A stretch of 64,000 nucleotides of DNA from Bog-532 sp963824545 (GTDB lineage Bacteria; Actinomycetota; Actinomycetes; Streptosporangiales; Streptosporangiaceae), in contig CAWGPP010000007.1 in assembly GCA_963824545.1 (NCBI GenBank), positions 62,001 through 126,000 of the forward strand, read 5' to 3'. Below the pieces are notes generated by a model, which saw nothing but the letters and a program-made list of their open reading frames with translations, was not told the DNA's origin and ran no database searches. Of the stretch, positions 9,051 through 16,953 are shown one piece after another. The position numbers and the translations under genes are program-made. Positions within the stretch are counted from its first letter, which is position 1. Every line of letters begins with the position of its first letter.

Positions 9051-10758
9051 CCTGGATCTTTCACGGGGTGGCGGGGTTGGTCCCTTGATCACGAGTCCGG
9101 CTTTTTGATCAAGGTTTCCGTTCTGCGGGCAGGGCTGGGGTCCGGCTGTCGCGCCGGGGTCGCCGGGTTCCACGTTCCGGGCGGGCCTTTTCTTGTCGTC
9201 GGGTCGGCGGTGCCGGGGTCAGGTCGGGACGGGCAGTGCCCGCACCGCGTGCCAGGCGCCGGTGAGGTCGGTGGTCCATGGCCAGTCCCGGCGGAGGTGG
9301 AGCCAGCGTTTCCGCTGACCGCGGGTAAGGCGGCCGGGTACGTGCAGGAGCCGGAACCGCAGCAGCTTGGGGGCCGCGTCCCGCAGTTCGCCGGCTGGCA
9401 GGGCGAGGTGGCGAAAGGCCGCGAGGAGGTTCGCGGCCACTGCGACGACCTGGGTCCACGCGACGTTGATCGCCCAGTGCCGCGACGGCCACCGGCTCAG
9501 CCCTAGCGACTTGGCCTGCTTCACGTCGTTCTCTACGTGGACGTGGGAGCGGTGGCGGGCATCCAGCCAGGCGACCTGCCCCCGCTGGGTATTGGTGGCG
9601 ATCAGCTGATAGCGCTTGCCGAGCTGCTTCTCCCGTTCGGTGGCCCGCTTGCGATACCGAGGATGCAGCGGCTCCTCCCGGACCAGGATCCGCAGGCCAG
9701 GGATCTTCCCGGTCCACCTGTCCAGGTCGAGCAGGCCGGTCAGCTCGGCGACGAGCGTGTCATCCAGGACGTCTTCGTTCTGGTCCGTCCCGGAGGTCCA
9801 GGCTGCCTTCGGGAGCCGGGCGATCGCGTCCATCTCCACGTCGGTGCAAGACCAGCCCACCGAGAACTCCCAGTGCCGCCCCCGCTTGCCGCCATTCGCG
9901 GCGATGTGCTCAAGCAGCTCGTGGGAGAACCCGGCCCCGTCCAGCCGGACCAGCACGTTATGCCGGAACGATCCCGGCAGCCGGGAGACCGCCAGGTCCA
10001 GCAGGGCGATATTGTCGTCCGCGCAGTTGGAGGCCGAGTTACCCGGGCGCGGGTCAATGGCCAGCATGTCTCCGGTGTTGTCGCAGGCCGCGAGGTTCGG
10101 GCAGAACCCGATGCCGCCCTTATAGGTCGCCTTCGCGTTCTCTTTCTCCGAGCCCGCGAACACGACCGACGCATCCAGGTCAATCACCGTGATCCCGGTC
10201 AGTTTCTTCGCGGCGACCCGCAGCCACGGGAACCCCTCCGGCCGCGCGGCCAGCAGTTCCCACCAGTAGCGGCGAAACTCGGCCACCGCCGCGTTCACGC
10301 GGGCCAGCTGCAGGTCACCGGCCTCGTTCAGGGTCCGCCACACCGTCGGGACCGAGGGAACCGGCCCGATCACCGGGGCCAGGTGCGCCAGTGCCTGAAA
10401 GTCGCTGATCGCCTCACCGCCATCGATCAGCATTAACGCTAGGTCCAGCAGCACCTGGCCGCGGTCGTAGACGGGCTCGAACCCCCGCCGCCGCATCCCG
10501 GCCGACAACCCGCGGACCAGGCCCAGCCGCCCCGCGAGCAGCCGCATCGGCAGAACCCCCGCGTGCGCGACCAGCCGCTCGTCGTCCCCGGTGAGTTCCA
10601 GCCCGCGCGCCCATGAAGTACCTTGCACGGAAGGGGTGCACCCGCCTCAGCTCGATTGCGATCCTAGACAAATCGCATTCTGGCTGGTCGGGTGCACCTC
10701 ACCCTCGTTCAAGCCGTTTCACGCCCGGCGTGTCGCCAATCTCGGTGAAAGACGGAGG
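9051..10758 (-). mobile_element. Complete IS1380-family insertion sequence, 1708 bp
   Basis: The element carries one transposase gene. Its ends are imperfect inverted repeats: the left begins CCTGGATCTTTCACGGGG and the right, read inward, begins CCTCCGTCTTTCACCGAG, sharing CCT and TCTTTCAC. It is flanked by CCGG at 9047-9050 and again at 10759-10762. A 4-bp target duplication is typical of the IS1380 family. Removing the element and one CCGG restores a perfect 19-bp array unit, which fixes the borders. Confidence 0.93.
9219..10628 (-). CDS. IS1380-family transposase
   Basis: This DDE transposase of 469 residues, full length for the family, would cut and rejoin the ends of the element. Acidic residues in the expected contexts are visible at VIDLDASVV and LVRLDGAGFS, with a late Glu in HVENDVKQAKSLGLSRWPS followed by a Tn4811-like C-terminus. 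No stop or frameshift interrupts it, so the element may still be active. GTG at 10628 is the start used here. The 168 bp downstream and 130 bp upstream inside the IS are non-coding ends. Confidence 0.93.
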   Translation of the reverse strand: MQGTSWARGLELTGDDERLVAHAGVLPMRLLAGRLGLVRGLSAGMRRRGFEPVYDRGQVLLDLALMLIDGGEAISDFQALAHLAPVIGPVPSVPTVWRTLNEAGDLQLARVNAAVAEFRRYWWELLAARPEGFPWLRVAAKKLTGITVIDLDASVVFAGSEKENAKATYKGGIGFCPNLAACDNTGDMLAIDPRPGNSASNCADDNIALLDLAVSRLPGSFRHNVLVRLDGAGFSHELLEHIAANGGKRGRHWEFSVGWSCTDVEMDAIARLPKAAWTSGTDQNEDVLDDTLVAELTGLLDLDRWTGKIPGLRILVREEPLHPRYRKRATEREKQLGKRYQLIATNTQRGQVAWLDARHRSHVHVENDVKQAKSLGLSRWPSRHWAINVAWTQVVAVAANLLAAFRHLALPAGELRDAAPKLLRFRLLHVPGRLTRGQRKRWLHLRRDWPWTTDLTGAWHAVRALPVPT

Positions 10759-10822
10759 CCGGGGCTTGACGCTAGAGCCGGGGCTTGACGCCAGAGCCGG
10801 GGCTTGACGCCAGAGTCCGGGC

Positions 10823-11587
10823 TTAGCGCTCCTGCTGAGTGGGCCGGACCAGAACCTCGTTAAGTGCGGTTCGCCGCGGCCTGGTCACGATGAAGCTGAT
10901 GATCTCGGCAATGTCGCTGGCCTGCATGCGCTCCTGGTGCGCGAACCGCTCGGTCAGCCCAGCCAGGATCTCCGGCCGGTTGTGCTCGACAAGTTCGGTG
11001 TCGACCGCGCCCGGCTCCACCAGCGAAACCCGCAGGTATCGCGTCGTAACCTCCTGCCGGAGTGCCTCGCTGAAGGCGCCCACCGCATGCTTGGTCGCGT
11101 TGTACACGGCGCTCCCGCTACGCGCGGTGCGCCCGGCCACGGAACTGATGTTGATCAGGTCTGCTACGTGCCGCGGGCTGCTGGCAGTTGCGTCCAGGAG
11201 CAGCGGCAGCGCGGCGTGGGTGCAGTACAGCAGACCGAGCAGGTTGATGTTGATCATCCGCTGCCATTCGGTCAGCGGTGCATCCTGGACCGGTCCCAGC
11301 AACATGACGCCGGCGTTGTTGACGAGGGTATCGAGGCGGCCGAGCTCGGCGGCGGTCCGTGTGACGACCGCCCGCGCCTGGGGTTCGTCGGTAATGTCAG
11401 CCGCGAGGACCAGGGCCTTTCCGCCCTGGCCGCGGATGGTGGTCGCCAGGTCCTCGAGCCGGTCAGACCGCCGGGCGACCAATGCCACCGACGCCCCGAG
11501 CCCGGCCAGTTCCAGCGCGGTTGCGGCACCGATGCCGCTGGACGCCCCGGTTACCAGGGCCACGGTTCCATCGAGCCGTTCCGCCAT
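10823..11587 (-). CDS. Short-chain dehydrogenase/reductase
   Basis: This cytoplasmic NAD(P)-dependent oxidoreductase has 254 residues, the classical SDR length. The cofactor motif is TGASSGIGAA, the NNAG motif is LVNNAGVM, and the catalytic Ser and Tyr-x-x-x-Lys are at ISSVAG and YNATK. ATG at 11587 is chosen because GGAGGA lies 5 nt upstream and the protein then starts right at the Rossmann fold; a longer open frame reaches 11674. The sequence is closest in type to the YdfG/serine-dehydrogenase-like SDR group. The substrate is not known. Its stop codon abuts the 19-bp array. A regulator remnant lies upstream. Confidence 0.9.
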   Translation of the reverse strand: MAERLDGTVALVTGASSGIGAATALELAGLGASVALVARRSDRLEDLATTIRGQGGKALVLAADITDEPQARAVVTRTAAELGRLDTLVNNAGVMLLGPVQDAPLTEWQRMININLLGLLYCTHAALPLLLDATASSPRHVADLINISSVAGRTARSGSAVYNATKHAVGAFSEALRQEVTTRYLRVSLVEPGAVDTELVEHNRPEILAGLTERFAHQERMQASDIAEIISFIVTRPRRTALNEVLVRPTQQER

Positions 11588-11689
11588 CGAATCCTCCGGG
11601 CTGTCACGCCGGGCTGTCACGCTTGTGTCGGCCCAACTGCCACATCTGTGCCCACCGAACTGCCTCAGCCGCAAGTTTTACACGCGCCG

Positions 11690-11850
11690 CTGAGCCAGCC
11701 CGCAGCCCGGCCCCCGCTCCGGCCTCCCCGTTCCGGCCCCACAGCGCGCCACCCGCTCCGGCCCCCCAGCGCGTCACCCACAGCGCGCCACCCGCTCTGG
11801 CCCCCCAAGTGCGCCCCCGCAGCGCGCCCCAGCGACCCCCTCTGACGCCG
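11690..11850. repeat. C-rich region with 39-bp imperfect direct repeats
   Basis: A 29-nt block beginning CACAGCGCGCCACCCGCTC recurs at 11740 and 11779 with one mismatch, and a shorter copy starts near 11818. It occupies much of the gap between the SDR gene and the TetR remnant. No gene is seen here. Confidence 0.65.
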
Positions 11851-11854
11851 TCCC

Positions 11855-12205
11855 TCACGGTGCCGCTGTGGACAGCCGGGTCAGCGTGACGGTAAGCCAG
11901 TCCTGATAATGGTCCAGGTCCCAGCCGTTCACGCGGGTGATCAGCAAGTAAGTTTCCGCGGCCCCGAGGATGCTGGCGGTGTCGATCAGCCAGCCGAGGT
12001 CGATGGCCGGATCGAGCAGGCCGTCGTCGGCCATGCGCGTCCAGAACACGGCCTGGGCCTGGCGGGACTGCTCGCGGCCCTGCTGCCAGAACCCGGCGAT
12101 CAGTGGCTCGACGGCGGCGGCCTGTTGGGCGACGGCGAACAGGGCGCCGGTACGTTGCATGATCTGCCGGATCGCCGCGGCAGACGAGCCCGCCGAGCCC
12201 GCTGA
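11855..12205 (-). pseudogene. TetR-family regulator remnant (C-terminal ligand domain only)
   Basis: The reading frame ending at 11855 encodes about 110 residues that look like a TetR-type C-terminal domain: IRQIMQRTGALFAVAQQAAA, then WLIDTASILGAAETYLLITR and YQDWLTVTLTRL. No helix-turn-helix is present. Upstream the frame runs into an 18-bp tandem repeat encoding Pro/Cys-rich sequence. The DNA-binding domain and about 100 residues are missing, so it cannot act as a normal repressor. It probably once controlled the SDR gene or the adjacent VOC gene. The C-terminal family assignment rests on pattern only. Confidence 0.6.
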
Positions 12206-12212
12206 ACGCTGC

Positions 12213-12266
12213 GGGCACACCGAGGGCGCCGGGCACGCCGAAGGCGCCGGGCACACCGAAGGCGCC
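12213..12266. repeat. 18-bp tandem repeat, three copies, at a deletion junction
   Basis: GGGCACACCGAAGGCGCC-type units lie at 12213, 12231 and 12249. They separate the headless TetR remnant from the start-less VOC frame. Confidence 0.85.
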
Positions 12267-12729
12267 CATCCTCGCCGGAATCCATCATCTGAAGCTGCCC
12301 GTCGCCGACCTGGACCGGTCAACGGCGTGGTATCGGACCCGTCTCGGTTACGAGCTGGCTGTTGAGTTCATCGAAGGCGGCGTGCGGATGGGGGTCGCGC
12401 TCCGTCATCCCGGCGGCGGGCCCCCGCTGGCGCTCCGGCTCGATCCTGACCGCGCCGCCGCATCGGCTGGCTTCGACTATTTCGCCATCGGCGTGCCGGA
12501 CAAGCCCGCGATCGAGGCGCTCGCCGAGCGGCTCAGCGCATTGGGGGAGGAGCACGCGGGAGTCCATGGGGCCAGCCTGGGGTGGATCTTGCCCTACACA
12601 CACGATCCGGATGGTCACGAGGTTCGCTTCTACACCCACCAGCACCACACGGAACCCGATCCCGGCATGACGACCACGATCCATGACCCACGGGAGACCG
12701 CCGAACGCCGCGAGCGCGACGCCACCTGA
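12267..12729 (+). pseudogene. VOC/glyoxalase-family protein lacking a start codon
   Basis: The frame encodes a nearly complete single VOC domain: ILAGIHHLKLPVADLDRSTA, WYRTRLGYELAVEF, then GFDYFAIGV and a C-terminal HDPDGHEVRFYTH metal-site motif. Homology begins at the first residues of the usual domain. However, no ATG, GTG or TTG exists in frame between the stop at 12160-12162 and GTG at 12382, which would delete the first beta-alpha unit. The 18-bp repeat lies immediately upstream. Either the start was lost with the neighbouring TetR N-terminus in one deletion, or a rare start codon is used. The substrate is unknown. Confidence 0.65.
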
Positions 12730-12794
12730 CGGCTCGCTGCCGGCCGTCCGGGCCGCCGCCGGTCACCTGGCGTGGCCATGGCAGCATACGGGGC

Positions 12795-13448
12795 ATGACC
12801 GTCCTGCCGCTGACTCCAGACGAACTGCTGACCACCACCCGGTCCGTACGCAAGCGCCTCGACCTGACGCGCCCCGTCCCGATGGACCTGATCACGGAGT
12901 GCCTGCAGATCGCGCTCCAGTCACCCAGCGGCGGCAACTCGCAGGGCTGGCACTGGCTGGTGATCACGGATCAGGAGACGCGGGCCGCCATCGGTGAGCT
13001 GTACCGCCGCTCGACCGAGCAGTACCTGGCGGCACGGCAACGCGAGGCCCAGCAAGGCGGCGGCCCGGCCCCCGCCCCCGACCAGCTGAATACGATGCTG
13101 CGGATCCGGGACAGCTCGGCCTACCTGGGGCAGCACATGGGCGACGTTCCGGTGCAGGTCATCGCCTGCATCGAGGTGAACGCGCTGGCGGACGGCAACC
13201 AGGCCGGGCTGTGGGGGTCCGTCCTGCCCGCGGCGTGGAGTTACATGCTCGCGGCCCGCGCCCGGCAGCTGGGCACGGCGTGGACGACGCTGCACCTCGT
13301 CTACGAGAAGGAGGCGGCCGACATCCTCGGGCTGCCCAGCAACGTGCGCCAGGGCGTGCTCATCCCGACCGCCTACTACACCGGCGAGACGTTCCGGCCC
13401 GCGCCGCGCCGCCCGGTGCAGGAGGTCATGCACCTCAACCACTGGTAA
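12795..13448 (+). CDS. Nitroreductase-family FMN oxidoreductase
   Basis: This protein of 217 residues has the nitroreductase fold: an N-terminal TTTRSVRKRLDLTRPV segment, the FMN-contacting QSPSGGNSQGWHWLVI, and a C-terminal LGLPSNVRQGVLIPTAYYTG. Members reduce nitro compounds, quinones or flavins with NAD(P)H or F420; the substrate here is unknown. ATG at 12795 follows a CATACG box by 4 nt, suggesting a short or absent leader. It converges with the PucR-type gene, and the 3' ends overlap by 73 bp. Confidence 0.9.
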   Translation: MTVLPLTPDELLTTTRSVRKRLDLTRPVPMDLITECLQIALQSPSGGNSQGWHWLVITDQETRAAIGELYRRSTEQYLAARQREAQQGGGPAPAPDQLNTMLRIRDSSAYLGQHMGDVPVQVIACIEVNALADGNQAGLWGSVLPAAWSYMLAARARQLGTAWTTLHLVYEKEAADILGLPSNVRQGVLIPTAYYTGETFRPAPRRPVQEVMHLNHW

Positions 13449-14785
13449 GGCGGCTCGTGCGGGGCCCGCCAGGCCTGACGTTCGTGATTGAGCAACTTAA
13501 CGGGCCGCGATACGCCGTGCCCACGTGCGGCCCGCCCGGCCGGGCCGGGCACCGCCGGTAACACCGGGCTAGCCCTACGGTCACCTCTCTGGAACTTCTT
13601 TTCCCTCAGCCGCATCACGCGCAGCACCATTTCCATCGCGAACCGCGCGTCGGGATCGCCGAACTGGTCGCCCAGGGTCCGTTCGAGCTGGCGGATGCGG
13701 TAGCGGACGGTCTGCGGGTGCACCTGGAGGCGATCCGCGATCTCCGCGGCCGTCCCGCGGGTCTCCAGCCACGCCCCGAACGTTTCGGTCAGCCGTTCCT
13801 GCTGGCGCGGCGTCAGCCCCTCCAGCGCGCCGAAATGCCGCCTGCTCACCTGGTCAGCCAGTGCGCTGTCGGACAGCAGCCAGAGGGTGACCAGGTGATC
13901 CTCGCAGTACACGGCCGGGCCGGTTTCGATGGTGCCGGATTCGGCCAGGGCGAGGGCCTGCCGGGCCCAGCGCAGCGAGTCGGCCGCGTCCGCGAGCGGG
14001 ACAGCCAGCCCGATGGCGGCGCGCCGCCCGCCGAGCCCCGGCTGCAGCGCCTCCCACCGCAACGCGCCGGAATCCGCGGGGAGCAGCAGATGCGGCTGCG
14101 GATCGTCAAGGTTGGCGAGGACCTCCATGGGGAACGCCGGAGGGGCTGCGGCTCTCAGGGCGACCGCGATGACCTTCTCCGGCAGTGGCCAGCACGCGGT
14201 CTCGGCCAGGTCGGCGAGCGCGCGCAATGGCACCGGGTTGTCGCGGTCCAGGATGAGCTGGAGGAGTCGCCGCCGCGCCGCGTGCTGTTCCTCCACCGTG
14301 TGCGCCTTCACCTCGCGGTAACCCTCGAACGACAGCGTGGCCAGGTCGTTCATGTACGCGAAGACGGCGTCCGCGAGCGTCGACATGACCGAGGAGGACA
14401 GCTTGGCGGCCCGGCCGACCTCCATGGCGCGGTGCCAGGCGACCTGCGCGCCGACCCGGTAGGCGGCCTGCAGGGAGTCCAGGCTGCGGCCCTCCTCGGC
14501 CTCGTGCTGCCCGAGCATCCGCGCGACCCCGTCGCGGTCGGCCCGTGAGGTGGCCGGGTCCGCAACGAGATCCACGAACGACGTAAGGGCCTGCTCCACG
14601 CCGGTGCGCATGATCTGGCCGTACGGCCCGTCGATGGGCCGTGCGTACTCCGGGATCTTGTCCCGGATCGCGGTGATGATCTCGTCGGCGAGACTCGGAA
14701 GCTCGGGACGGAGAACGGCGGCCAGAGCCGGCGGCAGCACGTTGGGCTGCTCGTCCTCCGCGCCGTGTTCGGTACTCCGCGTCAT
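13376..14785 (-). CDS. PucR-family transcriptional regulator (CdaR-like, C-terminal HTH)
   Basis: The protein has an N-terminal helical region (LPPALAAVLRPELPSLADEI), a GGDEF-like middle region and a C-terminal PucR helix-turn-helix (TRGTAAEIADRLQVHPQTVR, then YRIRQLERTLGDQFGDPDAR). Such regulators often control purine or amino-acid catabolism. The frame continues about 80 residues past the usual end of the family as a basic, Pro/Gly-rich tail that runs antisense into the nitroreductase gene, so the natural stop may have been lost. ATG at 14785 gives 469 residues; ATG at 14860 with GAGG upstream is an alternative. Confidence 0.85.
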   Translation of the reverse strand: MTRSTEHGAEDEQPNVLPPALAAVLRPELPSLADEIITAIRDKIPEYARPIDGPYGQIMRTGVEQALTSFVDLVADPATSRADRDGVARMLGQHEAEEGRSLDSLQAAYRVGAQVAWHRAMEVGRAAKLSSSVMSTLADAVFAYMNDLATLSFEGYREVKAHTVEEQHAARRRLLQLILDRDNPVPLRALADLAETACWPLPEKVIAVALRAAAPPAFPMEVLANLDDPQPHLLLPADSGALRWEALQPGLGGRRAAIGLAVPLADAADSLRWARQALALAESGTIETGPAVYCEDHLVTLWLLSDSALADQVSRRHFGALEGLTPRQQERLTETFGAWLETRGTAAEIADRLQVHPQTVRYRIRQLERTLGDQFGDPDARFAMEMVLRVMRLREKKFQRGDRRASPVLPAVPGPAGRAARGHGVSRPVKLLNHERQAWRAPHEPPYQWLRCMTSCTGRRGAGRNVSPV

Positions 14786-14860
14786 TTGTCGATGGCTCCG
14801 TCCCCGCCGCGTTGCGGCCGCCCGGGCGACCTGCACATGCTCGACGGTAAACCCGGGCAT

Positions 14861-15666
14861 AGCGGCCTCGCAGCATTGACTTCATACATTCTGGTAACGG
14901 CAGGGATATCACGGCGTTACGCGACGCGACACGATGCCGTCCGCCGCGTGAGCAAACCGCCGGGCCCGTGCGGGCGGCGGTGGCCCGATGTGGGCGCTCA
15001 CTCGGTGACAAAAAACGGGTGCGACCTGTAGCTTCGATGCTAAGAAAAAATGAACTGGGATTCTGATCCTGGATTTGCCCGTGTTCCGGTTGCGCGTCGA
15101 GTTACGCAAGAGTAGCCTCCAGCTCTACACGTGAATGCGGTGCCTTTAAATGAATCGCGTTTCTGGTGTTGCGGCCCTGAGCGGGGCTTCCTAAGATAGG
15201 GTTTGCGGAGAGCAAGGATTTAGTCTGCGCATATAGGTATCGCGATCTGCGCAACGGCGGCTTTCGGGTCACTGGCGACAGCCAGCCAGAACCGAGGGGC
15301 GCCTGCGCCGTCGGCAGCCGGTCACGCCCGGCTGCGGACCGTCCGGCTTCCCCCCCCAGCCGGACGGTCCGCAGCCCGTCGTGGCCGATGTGGAGCCAAC
15401 GGGCAGGCGCCCATATGCTCTCTGGGCTTTATAAGCACACATGGATGCCGCGGCGCGGCGCGTCAGCTGCTGCTATTGACGACACTTCCTGCTGTGCTTC
15501 ACGTGTGCATTAATTTACCGTTAATAGCGCGCTGACCCGCTGGCGCTTTCCCGTAATGCGTTGCTATACGCAATTGCATCGGCCAATTCTGCCGGTTGCC
15601 GCCAGGCCCTCTGGGCCCGTGATCTGATGGGCAGGGAACCTGATGAGAACGACTGGGGAGGACCGT
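14861..15666. other. AT-richer 0.8-kb intergenic region
   Basis: No convincing gene is seen here. The region is clearly less GC-rich than its surroundings and contains promoter-like AT stretches for the divergent PucR gene and for the serpin. It also holds an ATTAA...TTAAT inverted repeat (15509-15525) and the long hairpin listed separately. It could hold a small RNA or be foreign DNA. Confidence 0.5.
15298..15412. other. Nested inverted repeat with a perfect 19-bp stem
   Basis: GGCTGCGGACCGTCCGGCT at 15330-15348 is the exact reverse complement of 15358-15376, with a 9-nt T/C loop. Outside it, GGGCGCCTGC (15298-15307) pairs with GCAGGCGCCC (15403-15412). No T-tract follows, and the structure lies about 250 bp before the serpin start, so a simple terminator is unlikely. 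It may be a structured RNA, a protein site or the remains of a mobile element. Confidence 0.8.
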
Positions 15667-16854
15667 ATGCCACGGGAGACGATGACGGGCACGGACGCCG
15701 CGGGGCAGGCCGCCGCCGCGGCGGACGACGCCTTCGGTGCCGATCTTTACCGGCTGCTCGCCGCCGGCCGCGGCAACGTGGTGTTCTCGCCGGCCAGCAT
15801 CGCGGCGGCGCTGCAGATGGCGCTGTGCGGGGCGCGCGGGGAAACGGCCGCGCAGATGGCCGCCGCCCTGCACCTGGGGAACCCGGACGCCGCCGCCGAC
15901 GGCCTGCGGCTGCTGTCCGGCGTGCTGGGCGCCGACGCCGACGGCGACGGCGGCGGCGGCGACGGCGGCGGCGGCGGCGGCGATATGGTGCTCCGCGCCC
16001 CGAACACGATGTGGGTGCAGGCCGGGCTGCCGCTGTCGCCCGACTTCACCAGCCGGCTCGGCGACGCCGCGGCGGTGACCGTCCGGCCGGCGGATTTCCG
16101 TGGCGCGCCGCAGGCGGCCCGCGCGCAGATCAACGAGCTCATCGCGGAGCAGACGGCCGGCAAGATCACGGATCTGCTCGGCCCGGACGCGGTCGGCGCG
16201 GCGACCCGGCTCCTGCTGGCCAATGCCGTCTACCTCAAGGCGCGCTGGGCGTTCCCGTTCCCGGCCCACGCCACGGCCGACGCCCCCTTCCACCCGACCT
16301 CTGGCCCCACGCTCTCCGTGCCGATGATGCGGCGCACGGCGGACCTGGCCTACCGGCGCGCCGACGGCTACCAGGCCGTTCTGCTGCCGTACCGGGGGAG
16401 CAGCCTGGCCATGGCCATCGTGCTGCCGGACGGGCCGCTGCCCGCGCTGGCGGCGCGGCTGGCCGGCGGGGTCGGTCCGCTGCTCGCGGGCGCGGCGCGG
16501 CAGAGCGTGGCACTCTCGCTGCCGAAGTTCCGCCAGCGGGCCGGCTTCGGGCTCATCCCCGTGCTCCGGCAGCTCGGCGTCGAGGACGCGTTCACCGGCG
16601 CGGCGGACTTCCGCGGGATCACGCCGCAGGAACGCCTGTTCATCAGCGCCGTCGTGCACCAGGCCTACGTTGACGTTGACGAGCAGGGCACCGAGGCCGC
16701 CGCCGCGACCGCGATCGCGATGCGCCCGATGGCCTTGCGGCGCGAACCCGACCCGATCCCGATGGTCGTGGACCGGCCCTTCCTGTTCGCCATCATGGAC
16801 ACGGCGACCGGCCTGCCGCTGTTCCTCGGCCAGGTCACGCGGCCCGCCGTCTGA
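15667..16854 (+). CDS. Serpin (serine protease inhibitor, MEROPS I4)
   Basis: This 395-residue protein has the full serpin fold: NVVFSPASIAAALQMALCGA, the breach motif LLLANAVYLKARWAFPF, the hinge EQGTEAAAATA and the C-terminal DRPFLFAIMDTATGLPLFLG. Counting from the hinge Glu as P17 puts P2-P1-P1' at Pro-Met-Ala, as in alpha-1-antitrypsin (Pro-Met-Ser), so elastase-like or chymotrypsin-like targets are expected. The Ala-rich hinge indicates an inhibitory serpin. No signal peptide is visible, so it is probably cytoplasmic. An Asp/Gly-rich insert (15935-15985) replaces a helix-connecting loop. ATG at 15667 has GGAGGA 5 nt upstream; ATG at 15643 would add eight residues. Confidence 0.93.
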   Translation: MPRETMTGTDAAGQAAAAADDAFGADLYRLLAAGRGNVVFSPASIAAALQMALCGARGETAAQMAAALHLGNPDAAADGLRLLSGVLGADADGDGGGGDGGGGGGDMVLRAPNTMWVQAGLPLSPDFTSRLGDAAAVTVRPADFRGAPQAARAQINELIAEQTAGKITDLLGPDAVGAATRLLLANAVYLKARWAFPFPAHATADAPFHPTSGPTLSVPMMRRTADLAYRRADGYQAVLLPYRGSSLAMAIVLPDGPLPALAARLAGGVGPLLAGAARQSVALSLPKFRQRAGFGLIPVLRQLGVEDAFTGAADFRGITPQERLFISAVVHQAYVDVDEQGTEAAAATAIAMRPMALRREPDPIPMVVDRPFLFAIMDTATGLPLFLGQVTRPAV

Positions 16855-16909
16855 ACCGGAACGATCACGCCTTCTACTGGCAGCTCGCCCTCCGGCGACG
16901 CAGGAAACC

Positions 16910-16934
16910 GGTGCCCCGCACACGGCGGGGCACC
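16910..16934. terminator. Bidirectional hairpin between convergent genes
   Basis: GGTGCCCCG pairs with CGGGGCACC across a 7-nt loop. It sits between the serpin stop and the end of the GH3 gene and can serve both. There is no T-tract, as is common for actinomycete terminators. Confidence 0.7.
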
Positions 16935-16953
16935 GATCTCTTGGCTCTCCGCC

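Larger units (their letters stand above)
8895..10830. repeat. 19-bp tandem array, about 11 units, split by an IS element
   Basis: Units with a 19-bp period start at 8895. The first two read GCAGGGGCTGAGCGCTAGG, three diverged units follow, and later units read GCCGGGGCTTGACGCTAGA (9008, 9027). The unit beginning at 9046 is cut at 9050 by the IS element and resumes at 10759. Two more copies with CCAGA endings sit at 10777 and 10796. The array runs up to the stop codon of the SDR gene. The ends of each unit (GGCT...AGCC) can pair. Confidence 0.9.

Noticed and set aside
14861..15666. A tRNA or rRNA gene in the AT-rich gap
   Set aside because: No cloverleaf with a TTCGA-type T-loop or CCA end could be found by eye.
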